Part shown: positions 22,808-30,096 of the stretch, piece after piece
How the letters are laid out: each line of letters begins with the position of its first letter
Numbering within the stretch: the first letter of the stretch is position 1
Source of the DNA: Nitrososphaerota archaeon
GTDB lineage: Archaea > Thermoproteota > Nitrososphaeria > Conexivisphaerales > Conexivisphaeraceae
Assembly (NCBI GenBank): GCA_009903775.1
Contig: WYEM01000072.1
Span: 1-32,907 of the forward strand
Direction: 5' to 3'
DNA length: 32,907 bases
Made by a program: the position numbers and the translations under genes
The notes under the pieces: generated by a model
Told to the model about the DNA's origin: nothing
Seen by the model: only the letters and a program-made list of their open reading frames with translations
The model's database searches: none

Positions 22808-23687
22808 GGATGAGCGGAGCGGCGTACGGCGATATCACCCCCTTCTCGGTTATTATCGCGTCTATGTACTCCGCCGGCGTCACGTCGAACGCGGGGTTCA
22901 GCACCTCCACCTTGGGATGCGCGGCGATCCAGTCACTGCCGACGACCTCCGCGGGATCCCTGAACTCTATCGGCACCAGCTCCCCCACTATGGTCCTCGG
23001 GCTGAACTTGTAGGTCTCCGCCGCCACGTAGAAGTTGACCCTGGCCTCCTTGGCGGCCAGCGCCACGACGGAGGTCCCGACCTTGTTCACCACCGCGCCG
23101 TTGGCGGCAACGGCGTCCGCCCCCACTATGACCCTGTCCACGTCCTTCATGAAGTACCTGACCGCCGAGTCCGGTATCAGCGTCACGTCCAGCCCGGCGT
23201 CCGAGAGGACCCTGGCGGCTATCAGCCCCTGCAGCCTGGGCCTGGTCTCCTTGACGTAGACCCTGTCCACCTTCCCCATCCTGTGGGCCGCGCTCAGGAC
23301 CGCGGCCGCGGCGCTGCTGTGGCAGTGCGTCATAACAACGTCGCCGTTCCGGAACCTCCTGGCCCCCAGCTCCCCTATCACCCTCACGGCATTCTTGGAG
23401 TAAACCACGAACTCGCTCGCCGCTTCCCTCACGGCGCGCTTTCCCTCCTCGACGGACGCCGGCGGACTCTCCCTCAGACTCCTCATCACGAAGGAGATCG
23501 CGTTGGGCAGGGACACGGCGGTCGGCCTCGAGCTCCTGAGGAACTCGGCCACTCCCTCCATGTACTTGATGAAGGCCCCCGGGTCCTCCCCCCGGAAGGC
23601 CTCGGCCGCCCTGGCGAGCGCCTCGGCCGCAGCCCTGGCGATCCTCCCGGCCCCCCTCACCCTCATGTCCCGTATCGCCTCCCTCAC
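22770..23687 (-). CDS. Ribose-1,5-bisphosphate isomerase-type eIF2B-family protein
   Basis: Probable isomerase converting ribose-1,5-bisphosphate to ribulose-1,5-bisphosphate in the archaeal AMP/Rubisco nucleoside route. Its 305 residues align along their length with the Thermococcus enzyme from memory. RVRGAGRIARAAAEAL and RPTAVSLPNAISFVM bind substrate. The catalytic cysteine sits in VVMTHCHSSAAAAVL and the aspartate in RVIVGADAVAANGAVVNKVG. It ends PAFDVTPAEYIDAIITEKGV. The GTG at 23687 is the first usable start after an upstream in-frame stop. Neither Rubisco nor AMP phosphorylase is in the window. A methylthioribose-phosphate isomerase role is less likely given the THCHS motif. Confidence 0.82.
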   Translation of the reverse strand: MREAIRDMRVRGAGRIARAAAEALARAAEAFRGEDPGAFIKYMEGVAEFLRSSRPTAVSLPNAISFVMRSLRESPPASVEEGKRAVREAASEFVVYSKNAVRVIGELGARRFRNGDVVMTHCHSSAAAAVLSAAHRMGKVDRVYVKETRPRLQGLIAARVLSDAGLDVTLIPDSAVRYFMKDVDRVIVGADAVAANGAVVNKVGTSVVALAAKEARVNFYVAAETYKFSPRTIVGELVPIEFRDPAEVVGSDWIAAHPKVEVLNPAFDVTPAEYIDAIITEKGVISPYAAPLILMEEYGVRTWLP

Positions 23688-24696
23688 CTCGATGACGTCC
23701 CTTGGGATGCCCTCGGGCGCGCCGTCGCTCGAGCCCCCTCACCTCCTCCAGCAGGTCCTGGATGCTTGAGGCGCGCGGCGGCCACCCGTAGATGTCCCTG
23801 ATCAGCAGCGATATCGCCTGCGGGGCGACGATCCCCCTCTCGGTTATTATCGCGTCTATGTACTCCGCAGGCGTCACGTCGAATATGGGAGCCCTCACCA
23901 CGACCCTGCCGGCCAGCCTCGACATGCGCCTCGGAGGGGCGATCAGCTCCGCCCCCGAGAGCATGACCTGCGGCACCAGCTCGCCCGTCAGGGTCTCCAG
24001 GCTGAACTTGTAGGTCTCCGCCGCCACGTAGAAGTTGACCCTGGCCTCCTTGGCGGCCAGCGCCACGACGGAGGTCCCGACCTTGTTCACCACCGCGCCG
24101 TTGGCGGCAACGGCGTCCGCCCCCACTATGACCCTGTCCACGTCCTTCATGAAGTACCTGACCGCCGAGTCCACTATGACCCTCACGCGCACGCCCTCCC
24201 CCAGGCGGCTCAGCTCCTCGGCGGCCGCGAGCCCCTCCCCGATCGGCCTGGACTCCGTCAGGTAAACCGAGAGCCTCAATCCCAGATTCTCCGCGGCCCT
24301 CCTCACTATGCCCATCGCCGTCCTGCTGTAGGAGTGCATCATCACGGATTCGCCATCCCTCAGCCTCCGGGAGCCTATCTCGGCGATGGCGACCTTCGCC
24401 GCCCTCCGGGCCGCGACTATGGAATCGACGATCCGCGGGACGGCCTCGCTCGGCTGGGCCCCCCCGCGGATCGCATCGACGTATTGCGACAAGAACTCGC
24501 GGAGCGCGTTGAGCATGGCCACGCTGGTGGGCCTGGCCGCTAGGTACTTGGGCACGTAATCCACTAGGAACTGCGAGTAGTCGCGCCGGCCGCGCCAGGC
24601 CTCGGAGCGCAGGTCCTCGAGCACAGCCAGGGCGACCTCCGTCGACCCATAGATGCGTCCCGACTTTATCCTCTCCAGCGTCTCATCGGGCGGCAC
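22933..24696 (-). CDS. eIF2B-family protein lacking the catalytic cysteine; frame runs on past its normal end
   Basis: The upstream paralogue of the isomerase gene. The first ~320 residues are a complete eIF2B-type domain: RPTSVAMLNALREFLSQYV, SVMMHSYSRTAMGIV, RVIVGADAVAANGAVVNKVG and PIFDVTPAEYIDAIITERGI. The cysteine of THCHS is replaced (MHSYS), as in eIF2B regulatory subunits, so isomerase activity is doubtful and a regulatory or structural role is likely. The GTG start is supported by a box A 29 nt upstream. Beyond about 23735 the frame runs through the isomerase gene out of frame to 22933. One extra G in the run at 23734-23738 would give a TGA at 23684, overlapping the next GTG as GTGA. 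Confidence 0.72.
   Translation of the reverse strand: MPPDETLERIKSGRIYGSTEVALAVLEDLRSEAWRGRRDYSQFLVDYVPKYLAARPTSVAMLNALREFLSQYVDAIRGGAQPSEAVPRIVDSIVAARRAAKVAIAEIGSRRLRDGESVMMHSYSRTAMGIVRRAAENLGLRLSVYLTESRPIGEGLAAAEELSRLGEGVRVRVIVDSAVRYFMKDVDRVIVGADAVAANGAVVNKVGTSVVALAAKEARVNFYVAAETYKFSLETLTGELVPQVMLSGAELIAPPRRMSRLAGRVVVRAPIFDVTPAEYIDAIITERGIVAPQAISLLIRDIYGWPPRASSIQDLLEEVRGLERRRARGHPKGRHRGEGGDTGHEGEGGREDRQGCGRGARQGGRGLPGGGPGGLHQVHGGSGRVPQELEADRRVPAQRDLLRDEESEGESAGVRRGGKARREGSGERVRGLLQECREGDRGAGGQEVPERRRCYDALPQQRRGRGPERGPQDGEGGQGLRQGDQAQAAGADSRQGPLGRRAGRDADTGLGGQVLHEGRGQGHSGGGRRCRQRRGGEQGRDLRRGAGRQGGQGQLLRGGGDLQVQPEDHSGGAGADRVQGSRGGRRQ
23000..23172 (-). repeat. 173-bp perfect repeat, isomerase copy
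   Basis: Identical at every base to 24000-24172. It encodes the DSAVRYFMKDVDRVIVGADA segment and on to AAETYKFS. Neighbouring sequence in both genes is clearly diverged. Confidence 0.97.
24000..24172 (-). repeat. 173-bp perfect repeat, paralogue copy
   Basis: Partner of 23000-23172. The offset is exactly 1000 bases, direct orientation and the same codon phase. Confidence 0.97.
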
Positions 24697-24718
24697 GCCT
24701 GCGGGATCCTCCCTCCCT

Positions 24719-24731
24719 GGATAAAAGAACT
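24719..24731 (-). promoter_or_regulatory. Box A of the eIF2B-family gene pair
   Basis: On the minus strand this reads gttcttttatcca, centred about 29 nt upstream of the GTG at 24696, predicting a leaderless transcript. The GGAGGATCC just before the GTG would then not be part of the mRNA. Confidence 0.55.
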
Positions 24732-24991
24732 ACAAACTTACCCCTCCTAGGGGCGTGGTCGCCCCGCTGTGTGGGCTAAATTGGAAGGTTTCGGTGGCCC
24801 GCAGAAAGGGCGGTTTGAACACCGCTTAAACCGCTGTGTGGAGGCGTTTGAGCCCGGTTTAAGGATTACAGCGCAGGGGTTCAAGCCGATCGAGGGCCAT
24901 CGGTGCGACGTTCCAAGGGGGTTTTAAAGGGACCTTGAATGGTTGGGGGTTTAAGCGATCAAGGGGCCGCCCCGCGGGATCCCCCGCAGCG
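24732..24991. other. Non-coding region with repeated GGTTTAAG-like boxes and hairpins
   Basis: No gene is seen. Motifs related to GGTTTAAGC occur near 24812, 24823 (inverted), 24846, 24856, 24878, 24930 and 24948. An imperfect direct repeat spans 24876-24897 and 24946-24967 (GGGGTTCAAGC.GATCGAGG and GGGGTTTAAGC.GATCAAGG). CCGCTGTGTGG occurs at 24764-24774 and 24831-24841. GGGGCG-TGGT-CGCCCC is a perfect hairpin at 24750-24765, and CGGTTT (24811-24816) pairs with AAACCG (24828-24833). Function is unknown. Confidence 0.55.
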
Positions 24992-25804
24992 CTAACCGCA
25001 TAATAGGTTCCCCGAATTCCGAAGGTGCATCCCAGATGTGGCGAGCGGTTCGCCCGGCTGGGGCGGAGGCGCCACGGAGGCGCGGCCCGGGCCTCGGGGC
25101 GCCGCGCGCACGGATATGCCGTGGAGGCCCAGTATCATGAGCACATATGAGATGAATGCCAGCGCCGAGGCGACCAGGGCCGCCGCGTAGGAGATAGATG
25201 ACAGCGCGGCTACGGCGACCGCCACGATCTCCAATATTATCGCGGCCCTCACCGCTCCGCTGCCGTGGTCCTCGTCTAGCCTCCAGAGCCCCACCCAGAC
25301 AGCTATGGAGCCCGCCAGCGCCAGGGCGGCTCCCAGCAGCAGGAGTCCGGCGGCGGCCGCGACCGGTCCGAGCGCCGACCCCAGGGCGCCGGTGGGCGGG
25401 ATTGGGGGCACGCCCGAGGAGGCGTATCCCGCTACGATCGGGAACAGGACCGAGTAGAGCACCGCGGATGCCGCGAGCGCGATGACGAACCCCACTATCA
25501 CCAGCACCAGGCCGGTCCTCCCTATGCCGTACCTGTGGCGATCCGCGTCCCTGAGCCTGGACCAGCCTATCCACTGGAGGGCGAGCGACGCCACGCCGAA
25601 CGCCACGAGGATCACTAGGAACGCCAGCATAGCGTACTGCAGCGCCGCGGGCGGGGTCGGCGGATGCTGCGCGGGGCAGGGCGGCACGCACGCGGCGGGC
25701 AACGTGAACGCGAGCGCCGCGGCGGCGGCGCCGACGATCCCCACTACCCCGCCCACCAGCTCCAGGATCATGGACCACATCAGCGCCCTGGCCCCACCCG
25801 ACAC
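24992..25804 (-). CDS. Multi-pass membrane protein, paralogue A
   Basis: From the GTG at 25804, preceded by a GGAGGAG element, it has 270 residues starting VSGGARALMWSMILELVGG. An open frame extends to 26074, but that part is Arg/Gly-rich and unlike the paralogue. About five membrane segments are visible, such as VGGVVGIVGAAAAALAF, LAFLVILVAFGVASLALQW, GLVLVIVGFVIALAASAVLY and LLLLGAALALAGSIAVWVGL. Conserved cytoplasmic-looking motifs are WSRLRDADRHRYGIGRTG and GLWRLDEDHG. The layout recalls archaeal DUF973-type proteins, but I am not sure. It pairs with the divergent gene at 26038. Confidence 0.65.
   Translation of the reverse strand: MSGGARALMWSMILELVGGVVGIVGAAAAALAFTLPAACVPPCPAQHPPTPPAALQYAMLAFLVILVAFGVASLALQWIGWSRLRDADRHRYGIGRTGLVLVIVGFVIALAASAVLYSVLFPIVAGYASSGVPPIPPTGALGSALGPVAAAAGLLLLGAALALAGSIAVWVGLWRLDEDHGSGAVRAAIILEIVAVAVAALSSISYAAALVASALAFISYVLMILGLHGISVRAAPRGPGRASVAPPPQPGEPLATSGMHLRNSGNLLCG
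25263..25295 (-). repeat. 33-bp inverted-orientation identical tract, paralogue A
   Basis: The reverse complement equals 26520-26552. It encodes the VGLWRLDEDHG region. Confidence 0.93.
25501..25592 (-). repeat. 92-bp inverted-orientation identical tract, paralogue A
   Basis: The reverse complement equals 26274-26365 at every base. It encodes ASLALQWIGWSRLRDADRHR through GRTGLVL. Flanks diverge. Confidence 0.95.
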
Positions 25805-25998
25805 GAGATGCTCCTCCTGCACGCGATGAGCGACGAGGGCCTGCCGGATAAGCTTAGCGGCCCCGGAGCCCCGGGGAGCCGTCCCCCTCCGCCCCGCCCG
25901 GCCGCTTCCCTGGGGTGCGGGGTCGCCCGCCGCGCGAGCTCGCGCTCGCCCATGAAGCGCGGCGGAACCTCCTCCCCGCCCCCGACGGGCACCCGCGT

Positions 25999-26015
25999 GA
26001 AAAATATTATTAAAC
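25999..26015. promoter_or_regulatory. AT-rich divergent promoter between the paralogous membrane genes
   Basis: aaaatattattaaacac can act as box A for the plus gene, with a predicted start near 26036 that matches the ATG at 26038. Read on the minus strand it is also TATA-like and could serve paralogue A, with a leader of about 170 nt before the GTG at 25804. That leader (25805-25998) holds no convincing gene. Confidence 0.45.
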
Positions 26016-26037
26016 ACTAAGATCGTGAAGTATCCAA

Positions 26038-26835
26038 ATGGTCGCTGGAGAGGTCGGCCCGACCCGGCGGGCATGCGGGCTGATGTCGGGCGGCGCTAGG
26101 ATGCTCATGTGGTCCTTCCTGCTCCCGCTGGTGGGCACGGCCGCATCGGCGCCGTTCATCCTCTGGATCTGGTCGCAGATCCCGTACCTCATGATCTACG
26201 GCGGGCACGGGCCGCTGTGGACGCTGGGCGGCGCCATGGCCGCGACGGACTTGATCTCGCTCGCGTTCGCCGCGGCGTCGCTCGCCCTCCAGTGGATAGG
26301 CTGGTCCAGGCTCAGGGACGCGGATCGCCACAGGTACGGCATAGGGAGGACCGGCCTGGTGCTGGAGGTGATAGGGCTGATCCTGGTGATCGCCGTGTTC
26401 ATTCCCATATCAGTCGCGATCTCCGCGGCCGGCCCTCAGCCCTGGGCCCTCGGGCTCGCCGGCGCGGGCGCCGTCGCGCTCGGAGGGATCCTGGAGCTCG
26501 CGGGCTTCATAATGGTCCTGGTGGGGCTCTGGAGGCTAGACGAGGACCACGGAGTCGGCTACATAAAGGCGTCCATAGCCACGCTCATCGCCACGATGAT
26601 AGTGGCGGTCGCCGGGTTCGCGTACTGGGCGTCCCGGGTCGCGGGGACGTACATGAACCCGGCATCGGGCGCGTTCGTCCCGCCACCGGCCGCCGCCCCG
26701 TTGGCGCCGCTCATGGACCTGATGGCAGTCCTCCTGGCGCTCGACATCGCCATCTACGCGCTTCTGATAGTCGGGCTGCGCAGGGTCTCCGCGGTCGCGT
26801 GCGCCCGCTCGCAGGGTCCACCGCCCGCCCAGTGA
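26038..26835 (+). CDS. Multi-pass membrane protein, paralogue B
   Basis: Divergent partner of the gene at 24992-25804. The ATG at 26038 suits a leaderless start; an ATG at 26083 (MSGGARMLMWSFLLPLVG) matches the start chosen for paralogue A. The 265-residue frame has about five to six membrane segments, including LISLAFAAASLALQW, VLEVIGLILVIAVFIPISVA, GAVALGGILELAGFIMVLVG and ATLIATMIVAVAGFAYWA. It keeps WSRLRDADRHRYGIGRTG and GLWRLDEDHG. No function is assigned. Its 92-bp and 33-bp tracts identical to paralogue A point to recent conversion. Confidence 0.7.
   Translation: MVAGEVGPTRRACGLMSGGARMLMWSFLLPLVGTAASAPFILWIWSQIPYLMIYGGHGPLWTLGGAMAATDLISLAFAAASLALQWIGWSRLRDADRHRYGIGRTGLVLEVIGLILVIAVFIPISVAISAAGPQPWALGLAGAGAVALGGILELAGFIMVLVGLWRLDEDHGVGYIKASIATLIATMIVAVAGFAYWASRVAGTYMNPASGAFVPPPAAAPLAPLMDLMAVLLALDIAIYALLIVGLRRVSAVACARSQGPPPAQ
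26274..26365 (+). repeat. 92-bp inverted-orientation identical tract, paralogue B
   Basis: Partner of 25501-25592. Confidence 0.95.
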
Positions 26836-26961
26836 GGCGCGGCGCGATGGGGGATGCGCGCAACTCCGCGAATCCGCGGGTCTCACTCTAATGGGTGCGG
26901 CCGCGGCGGGGTCTCCGGACATGGAGGTAAGCGGCCATCCTGGGGCACGGTGGAAATCTCC

Positions 26962-26976
26962 CCGCTCCAGGAGCGG
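26962..26976 (-). terminator. Perfect 7-bp hairpin after the unknown minus-strand gene
   Basis: CCGCTCC-A-GGAGCGG lies 1 base past the stop of the minus-strand gene ending at 26978. Its position suggests a transcription-end or RNA-stability structure. The sequence just upstream on the plus strand (ggaaatctccc) also recalls IS605-type ends, weakly. The remainder of 26836-26961 shows nothing. Confidence 0.4.
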
Positions 26977-26977
26977 C

Positions 26978-27493
26978 TCAATGGACGCCGCCGAGCTCCC
27001 TCGAGACGCGCTCCTCCAGCCTCCTCGCGTACTCGCGCAGGACGTCTAGGATGGGCATATCCGCCTCCGATGGATGCAGCACGCGCCTGACCCTGAGCAC
27101 CAGGAGGTCATCCTCACCGCCCTCCTCCACGTGCACCTCGAGCCCGCTGTCCCCGGCCCCCTCGGCCAGGAGGATCGCGAGGTCCCTCATCGCGTCGTCG
27201 AGCGCGGCGCTCGATGAGCGCGGGAACCTGTAGATCAGGGTGAAGGATCCCCTCTCTATTATCACGTCCGAGGGGGGCACGTTCCCCATGGCCTCCCTGA
27301 GCCCCCTCCCGGATGCCACGTTGCCGACGATCGCCATCCCCTCGGGGATGTCGGAGAACTTGGCCCCCAGGATCAGCTCCTCCGAAGGCCTCCCTTCCCG
27401 ATCCACGCACTGTGGAATCCCATCGCTGATATTTGCGGTGCCAACTAGCGTCCTAGACAACTGGTCCAACTCGTTAGATCGCGACCGGGGCAT
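26978..27493 (-). CDS. Hypothetical protein divergent from the surface protein
   Basis: I do not recognise this family. From the ATG at 27493 it has 171 residues; a GTG at 27532 would add 13 but lies upstream of the box A. The chain has no signal peptide or membrane segment. Segments such as PEGMAIVGNVASGRGLREAM, DVIIERGSFTLIYRFPRSSS, LDDAMRDLAILLAEGAGDSG and EVHVEEGGEDDLLVLRVRRV suggest an alpha-beta fold with acidic, charged helices near the C-terminus. It shares a divergent promoter with the large surface protein gene, which may mean linked expression. Confidence 0.65.
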   Translation of the reverse strand: MPRSRSNELDQLSRTLVGTANISDGIPQCVDREGRPSEELILGAKFSDIPEGMAIVGNVASGRGLREAMGNVPPSDVIIERGSFTLIYRFPRSSSAALDDAMRDLAILLAEGAGDSGLEVHVEEGGEDDLLVLRVRRVLHPSEADMPILDVLREYARRLEERVSRELGGVH

Positions 27494-27503
27494 TGGACGG
27501 CGC

Positions 27504-27524
27504 TGAGGATAAAGGGATAAATTC
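27504..27524. promoter_or_regulatory. Bidirectional promoter
   Basis: Two TATA-like units, ggataaag (27507-27514) and ggataaattc (27515-27524), lie in a 51-bp space between divergent starts. The second is about 26 nt from the GTG at 27545 and about 27 nt from the ATG at 27493, so it fits leaderless starts in both directions. Confidence 0.5.
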
Positions 27525-27544
27525 GATCTCACGCAACTGAGTGC

Positions 27545-30070
27545 GTGCGCCGGCTCGCGGTGCTCACGATCTCGCTGCTGGTGGCCCTGTCCTCAATGCC
27601 CGGGTTCGCGGCGGCCTCCGCGTCCTCATCGGCGCCCTCGCTCGCGGTGATATCCCCGTTTCCGGAGCTACCGGCGGTGGGGCAGACGTTCTACGTTTAC
27701 GCCGCCCTCAGAACCTCCGGGGGCTACGCCCCGCTCCCGCAGACCTACCTGGTGGTGTCGACGTCCAACTCCTCCGTGCTTCGCGTGGCGCTCGGCGCCG
27801 TGCGGGGCGGCGGATACTTGGCGATACCGGTGGTGCCGGTGTCGCCGGGCACCGCGGTCCTCACCGTGAGCGCCCCCGCGCTGGGCCTATCCGCAAACGC
27901 GACGATAATGGTCGGCCGCGCCGTGGGTTATCCCTACGGGCTGTCGCTGGAGCCGCTCCCGCCCGACCTCCTGTACGGCGAGAACGGCTCCATCCTCGTG
28001 GAGTCGGTCGACGCCTTCGGCAATCCGGCGCCGCTGGGCTCCGGCGCGTCCGTCAGCATATACTCCTATCCGAATCTGGTATCCCACCAGGCGGCAGTTA
28101 CGATACCAAGGGGATCGTACATGGCGTATGCCAGCCTCAGCGCCGGCAACTCCAGCGGCACCGCGAACCTGTTCGGGGTCGCGCAGGGCCTCTCGCCCTC
28201 CGGCCCCGCGGGCGTCACCGTGGGCAGGTTCGAGCCGAGGCTCGCGGTCACCCTGATGCCCGACTCGGTGCGCTATCCGGGCGCTGACCTCGCGATAGCG
28301 CTCGTTCAGATCCTGGACCCCTCGGGGCGCCCCCTCGTGGCGGACTTCCCGGTCCGCGTCTTCCTGAGCTCCTCCAACGGCGACGTGGTGGAGCCGCTCT
28401 CCAGCTACATCACGATCCCCGTCGGGAGCGATCACGCCTGGGCGGAACTCGAGGTCACGGGAACGGGCAACGCGAGCCTGACAGCCCAGGCGCAGGGGTT
28501 CCTGTCGGGCAGCGCGGCCTTCAGCTCCATTCCGGGCAGCGCTGCGCCGACCTCCATCGAGCTCTACGGGCCCAGCGCGGTCGCGCTCGGGCAGACGTAC
28601 CCCCTGGTCCTGGCCGCCGCGGCGAACGGATCGGCGGTGTCGGTGGTCTACCCGGCGGTGGTGACCAGCGACAACCCCGGCGTGGCATCGCCGCTGCCGG
28701 TGAACACGTCCACCTACTCGAGCGGCGCGGCATCCACGGCCAACCTGACGGCCGAGGGCATCGGGTCAGCGACGCTGACCGCCTCGTCCCAGGGCCTGGC
28801 GCCGGGCTACCTGAGGGTCTCGGCCTACGAGCCGGGCACCTACATGGGAGGGGTCCCGGCCCGGCTCGCGCTCTACGGCCCCGGCCGGCTCATCAGCGGA
28901 ACCGGGGCGGAGTTCTGCGTGCAGCTCCTGACCTCCTACGGGTATCCCGCGCCGGCTCCATCGCCCACGGGCGTGCTCGTGCAGTTCTACCCCGCGCCGG
29001 GCTACGTGGGGGAGCTGCCGCCCCCCATGGAGGTGGAAATCCCGGCCGGGTCCTCCGCGGCGCAGTTCAACGTCACGGTGGCCGGATCCGGCGCGCTGAC
29101 GATGGTGGCATCCGCCGAGGGGGTGAGCCCCGCATCCCTCGAGGTCGAGTCGCTCTCGGGCCCCTCCCCGGTCCAGCCTTACCTCGTGGCGTCCGTCGTG
29201 CCGCCCGAGCCCATGGCCGGCGCGCAGCCCATCCTCTACCTATACCTGGAGGACGCGGCGGGGGACATAATCTCGCCCTGGACTCCGGTCAACGTCAGCG
29301 TGATCGGCCCCGACGGGTTCTCGGCGACCGCGACCATACCCGCGGGCGGCTTCTACGCTTCGATGCGGCTGCCATCGATGCCCACCGGCGCGTCCTGGTA
29401 CCTGGTGGCGTCCTCGGGCCAGCTGGGGACCTCGGCGCGCTTCAACTACTCCTACGTCCCGGTCAACCTGACGATCGATGCCCTCAGCGCCCTCGGGACG
29501 CCCGTGCAGGGGATAGGCGTCGGGATCCGCGGATCCTGGGGGACGGCGATCAACGTCACGACCGATCAGGGCGGCATGGCGATAGCCCAGCTGCCCCCCG
29601 GCGTCTACGAGGTGGAGTTCCCGGAGTCCGCGGCGCCCGCGCAGGGGATCGTGGCGCGCTTCCAGTACACCCCGAACGGCTCGTCGAACGTCGTGTGGGT
29701 GAACCTGACCTCCCCGGCCGCGGTCATCGCTCGCTACCAGCTGTACTACCAGGTCACGGTGCTCACGGCGCACGGGGTCGCCTCGGGCTCCGGCCTCTTC
29801 CCCCAGGGGTCCATCGACATCGTGAGCGTCAGCCCCACCCGGATCCTGGGGATACCCGGCTACGCGTTCGCCGGCTGGACCGGCACGCGCAGCGAGTCGA
29901 GCCCGTCCTTCTCGATGGTGGTGGAGTCCCCCCAGCTCCTGATTGCCGAGTGGAGGGCCGACTGGACGCTGCTGTACGTCCTGATAGCGATCGTGCTGGT
30001 CGGGGCCATCGCCGCGGCGCTGGTCCTCGGTCGCCGCTCGGCGGCGCCCCCGGAGGGAGCAACCGTTTAA
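27545..30070 (+). CDS. Large secreted, membrane-anchored Ig-like surface protein
   Basis: An 841-residue protein with a signal peptide (RRLAVLTISLLVALSSMPGF, then AAASASS) and a C-terminal anchor (LLYVLIAIVLVGAIAAALVL, then GRRSAAPP). The body is rich in Ser, Gly, Pro, Ala and Val and shows several beta-sandwich-like units, each ending in a similar phrase: GTANLFGVAQGLSPSGPAGV, NASLTAQAQGFLSGSAAF, SATLTASSQGLAPGYLRV and ALTMVASAEGVSPASLEV. Near residues 650-700 a carboxypeptidase-regulatory-like fold is suggested (DQGGMAIAQLPPGVYEVEF). Before the anchor lies an InlB-type beta repeat (YYQVTVLTAHG to YAFAGWTG). Many Asn-X-Ser/Thr sites fit glycosylation. Binding partner unknown. Confidence 0.75.
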   Translation: MRRLAVLTISLLVALSSMPGFAAASASSSAPSLAVISPFPELPAVGQTFYVYAALRTSGGYAPLPQTYLVVSTSNSSVLRVALGAVRGGGYLAIPVVPVSPGTAVLTVSAPALGLSANATIMVGRAVGYPYGLSLEPLPPDLLYGENGSILVESVDAFGNPAPLGSGASVSIYSYPNLVSHQAAVTIPRGSYMAYASLSAGNSSGTANLFGVAQGLSPSGPAGVTVGRFEPRLAVTLMPDSVRYPGADLAIALVQILDPSGRPLVADFPVRVFLSSSNGDVVEPLSSYITIPVGSDHAWAELEVTGTGNASLTAQAQGFLSGSAAFSSIPGSAAPTSIELYGPSAVALGQTYPLVLAAAANGSAVSVVYPAVVTSDNPGVASPLPVNTSTYSSGAASTANLTAEGIGSATLTASSQGLAPGYLRVSAYEPGTYMGGVPARLALYGPGRLISGTGAEFCVQLLTSYGYPAPAPSPTGVLVQFYPAPGYVGELPPPMEVEIPAGSSAAQFNVTVAGSGALTMVASAEGVSPASLEVESLSGPSPVQPYLVASVVPPEPMAGAQPILYLYLEDAAGDIISPWTPVNVSVIGPDGFSATATIPAGGFYASMRLPSMPTGASWYLVASSGQLGTSARFNYSYVPVNLTIDALSALGTPVQGIGVGIRGSWGTAINVTTDQGGMAIAQLPPGVYEVEFPESAAPAQGIVARFQYTPNGSSNVVWVNLTSPAAVIARYQLYYQVTVLTAHGVASGSGLFPQGSIDIVSVSPTRILGIPGYAFAGWTGTRSESSPSFSMVVESPQLLIAEWRADWTLLYVLIAIVLVGAIAAALVLGRRSAAPPEGATV

Positions 30071-30073
30071 TTC
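30065..30073 (+). promoter_or_regulatory. Box A of tldD
   Basis: gtttaattc overlaps the preceding stop and is centred 28 nt upstream of the ATG at 30097, favouring that ATG over the one at 30085. Confidence 0.5.
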
Positions 30074-30096
30074 GACCCAGAGGGATGCGCCGCGCA

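Noticed and set aside
24732-24991. CRISPR array
   Set aside because: The repeated boxes are short, irregularly spaced and variable, with no constant repeat-spacer unit and no cas genes.
25805-26074. N-terminal extension of membrane paralogue A to 26074
   Set aside because: It is Arg/Gly-rich sequence with no match in paralogue B. A ribosome-binding element and GTG at 25804 match the paralogue start.
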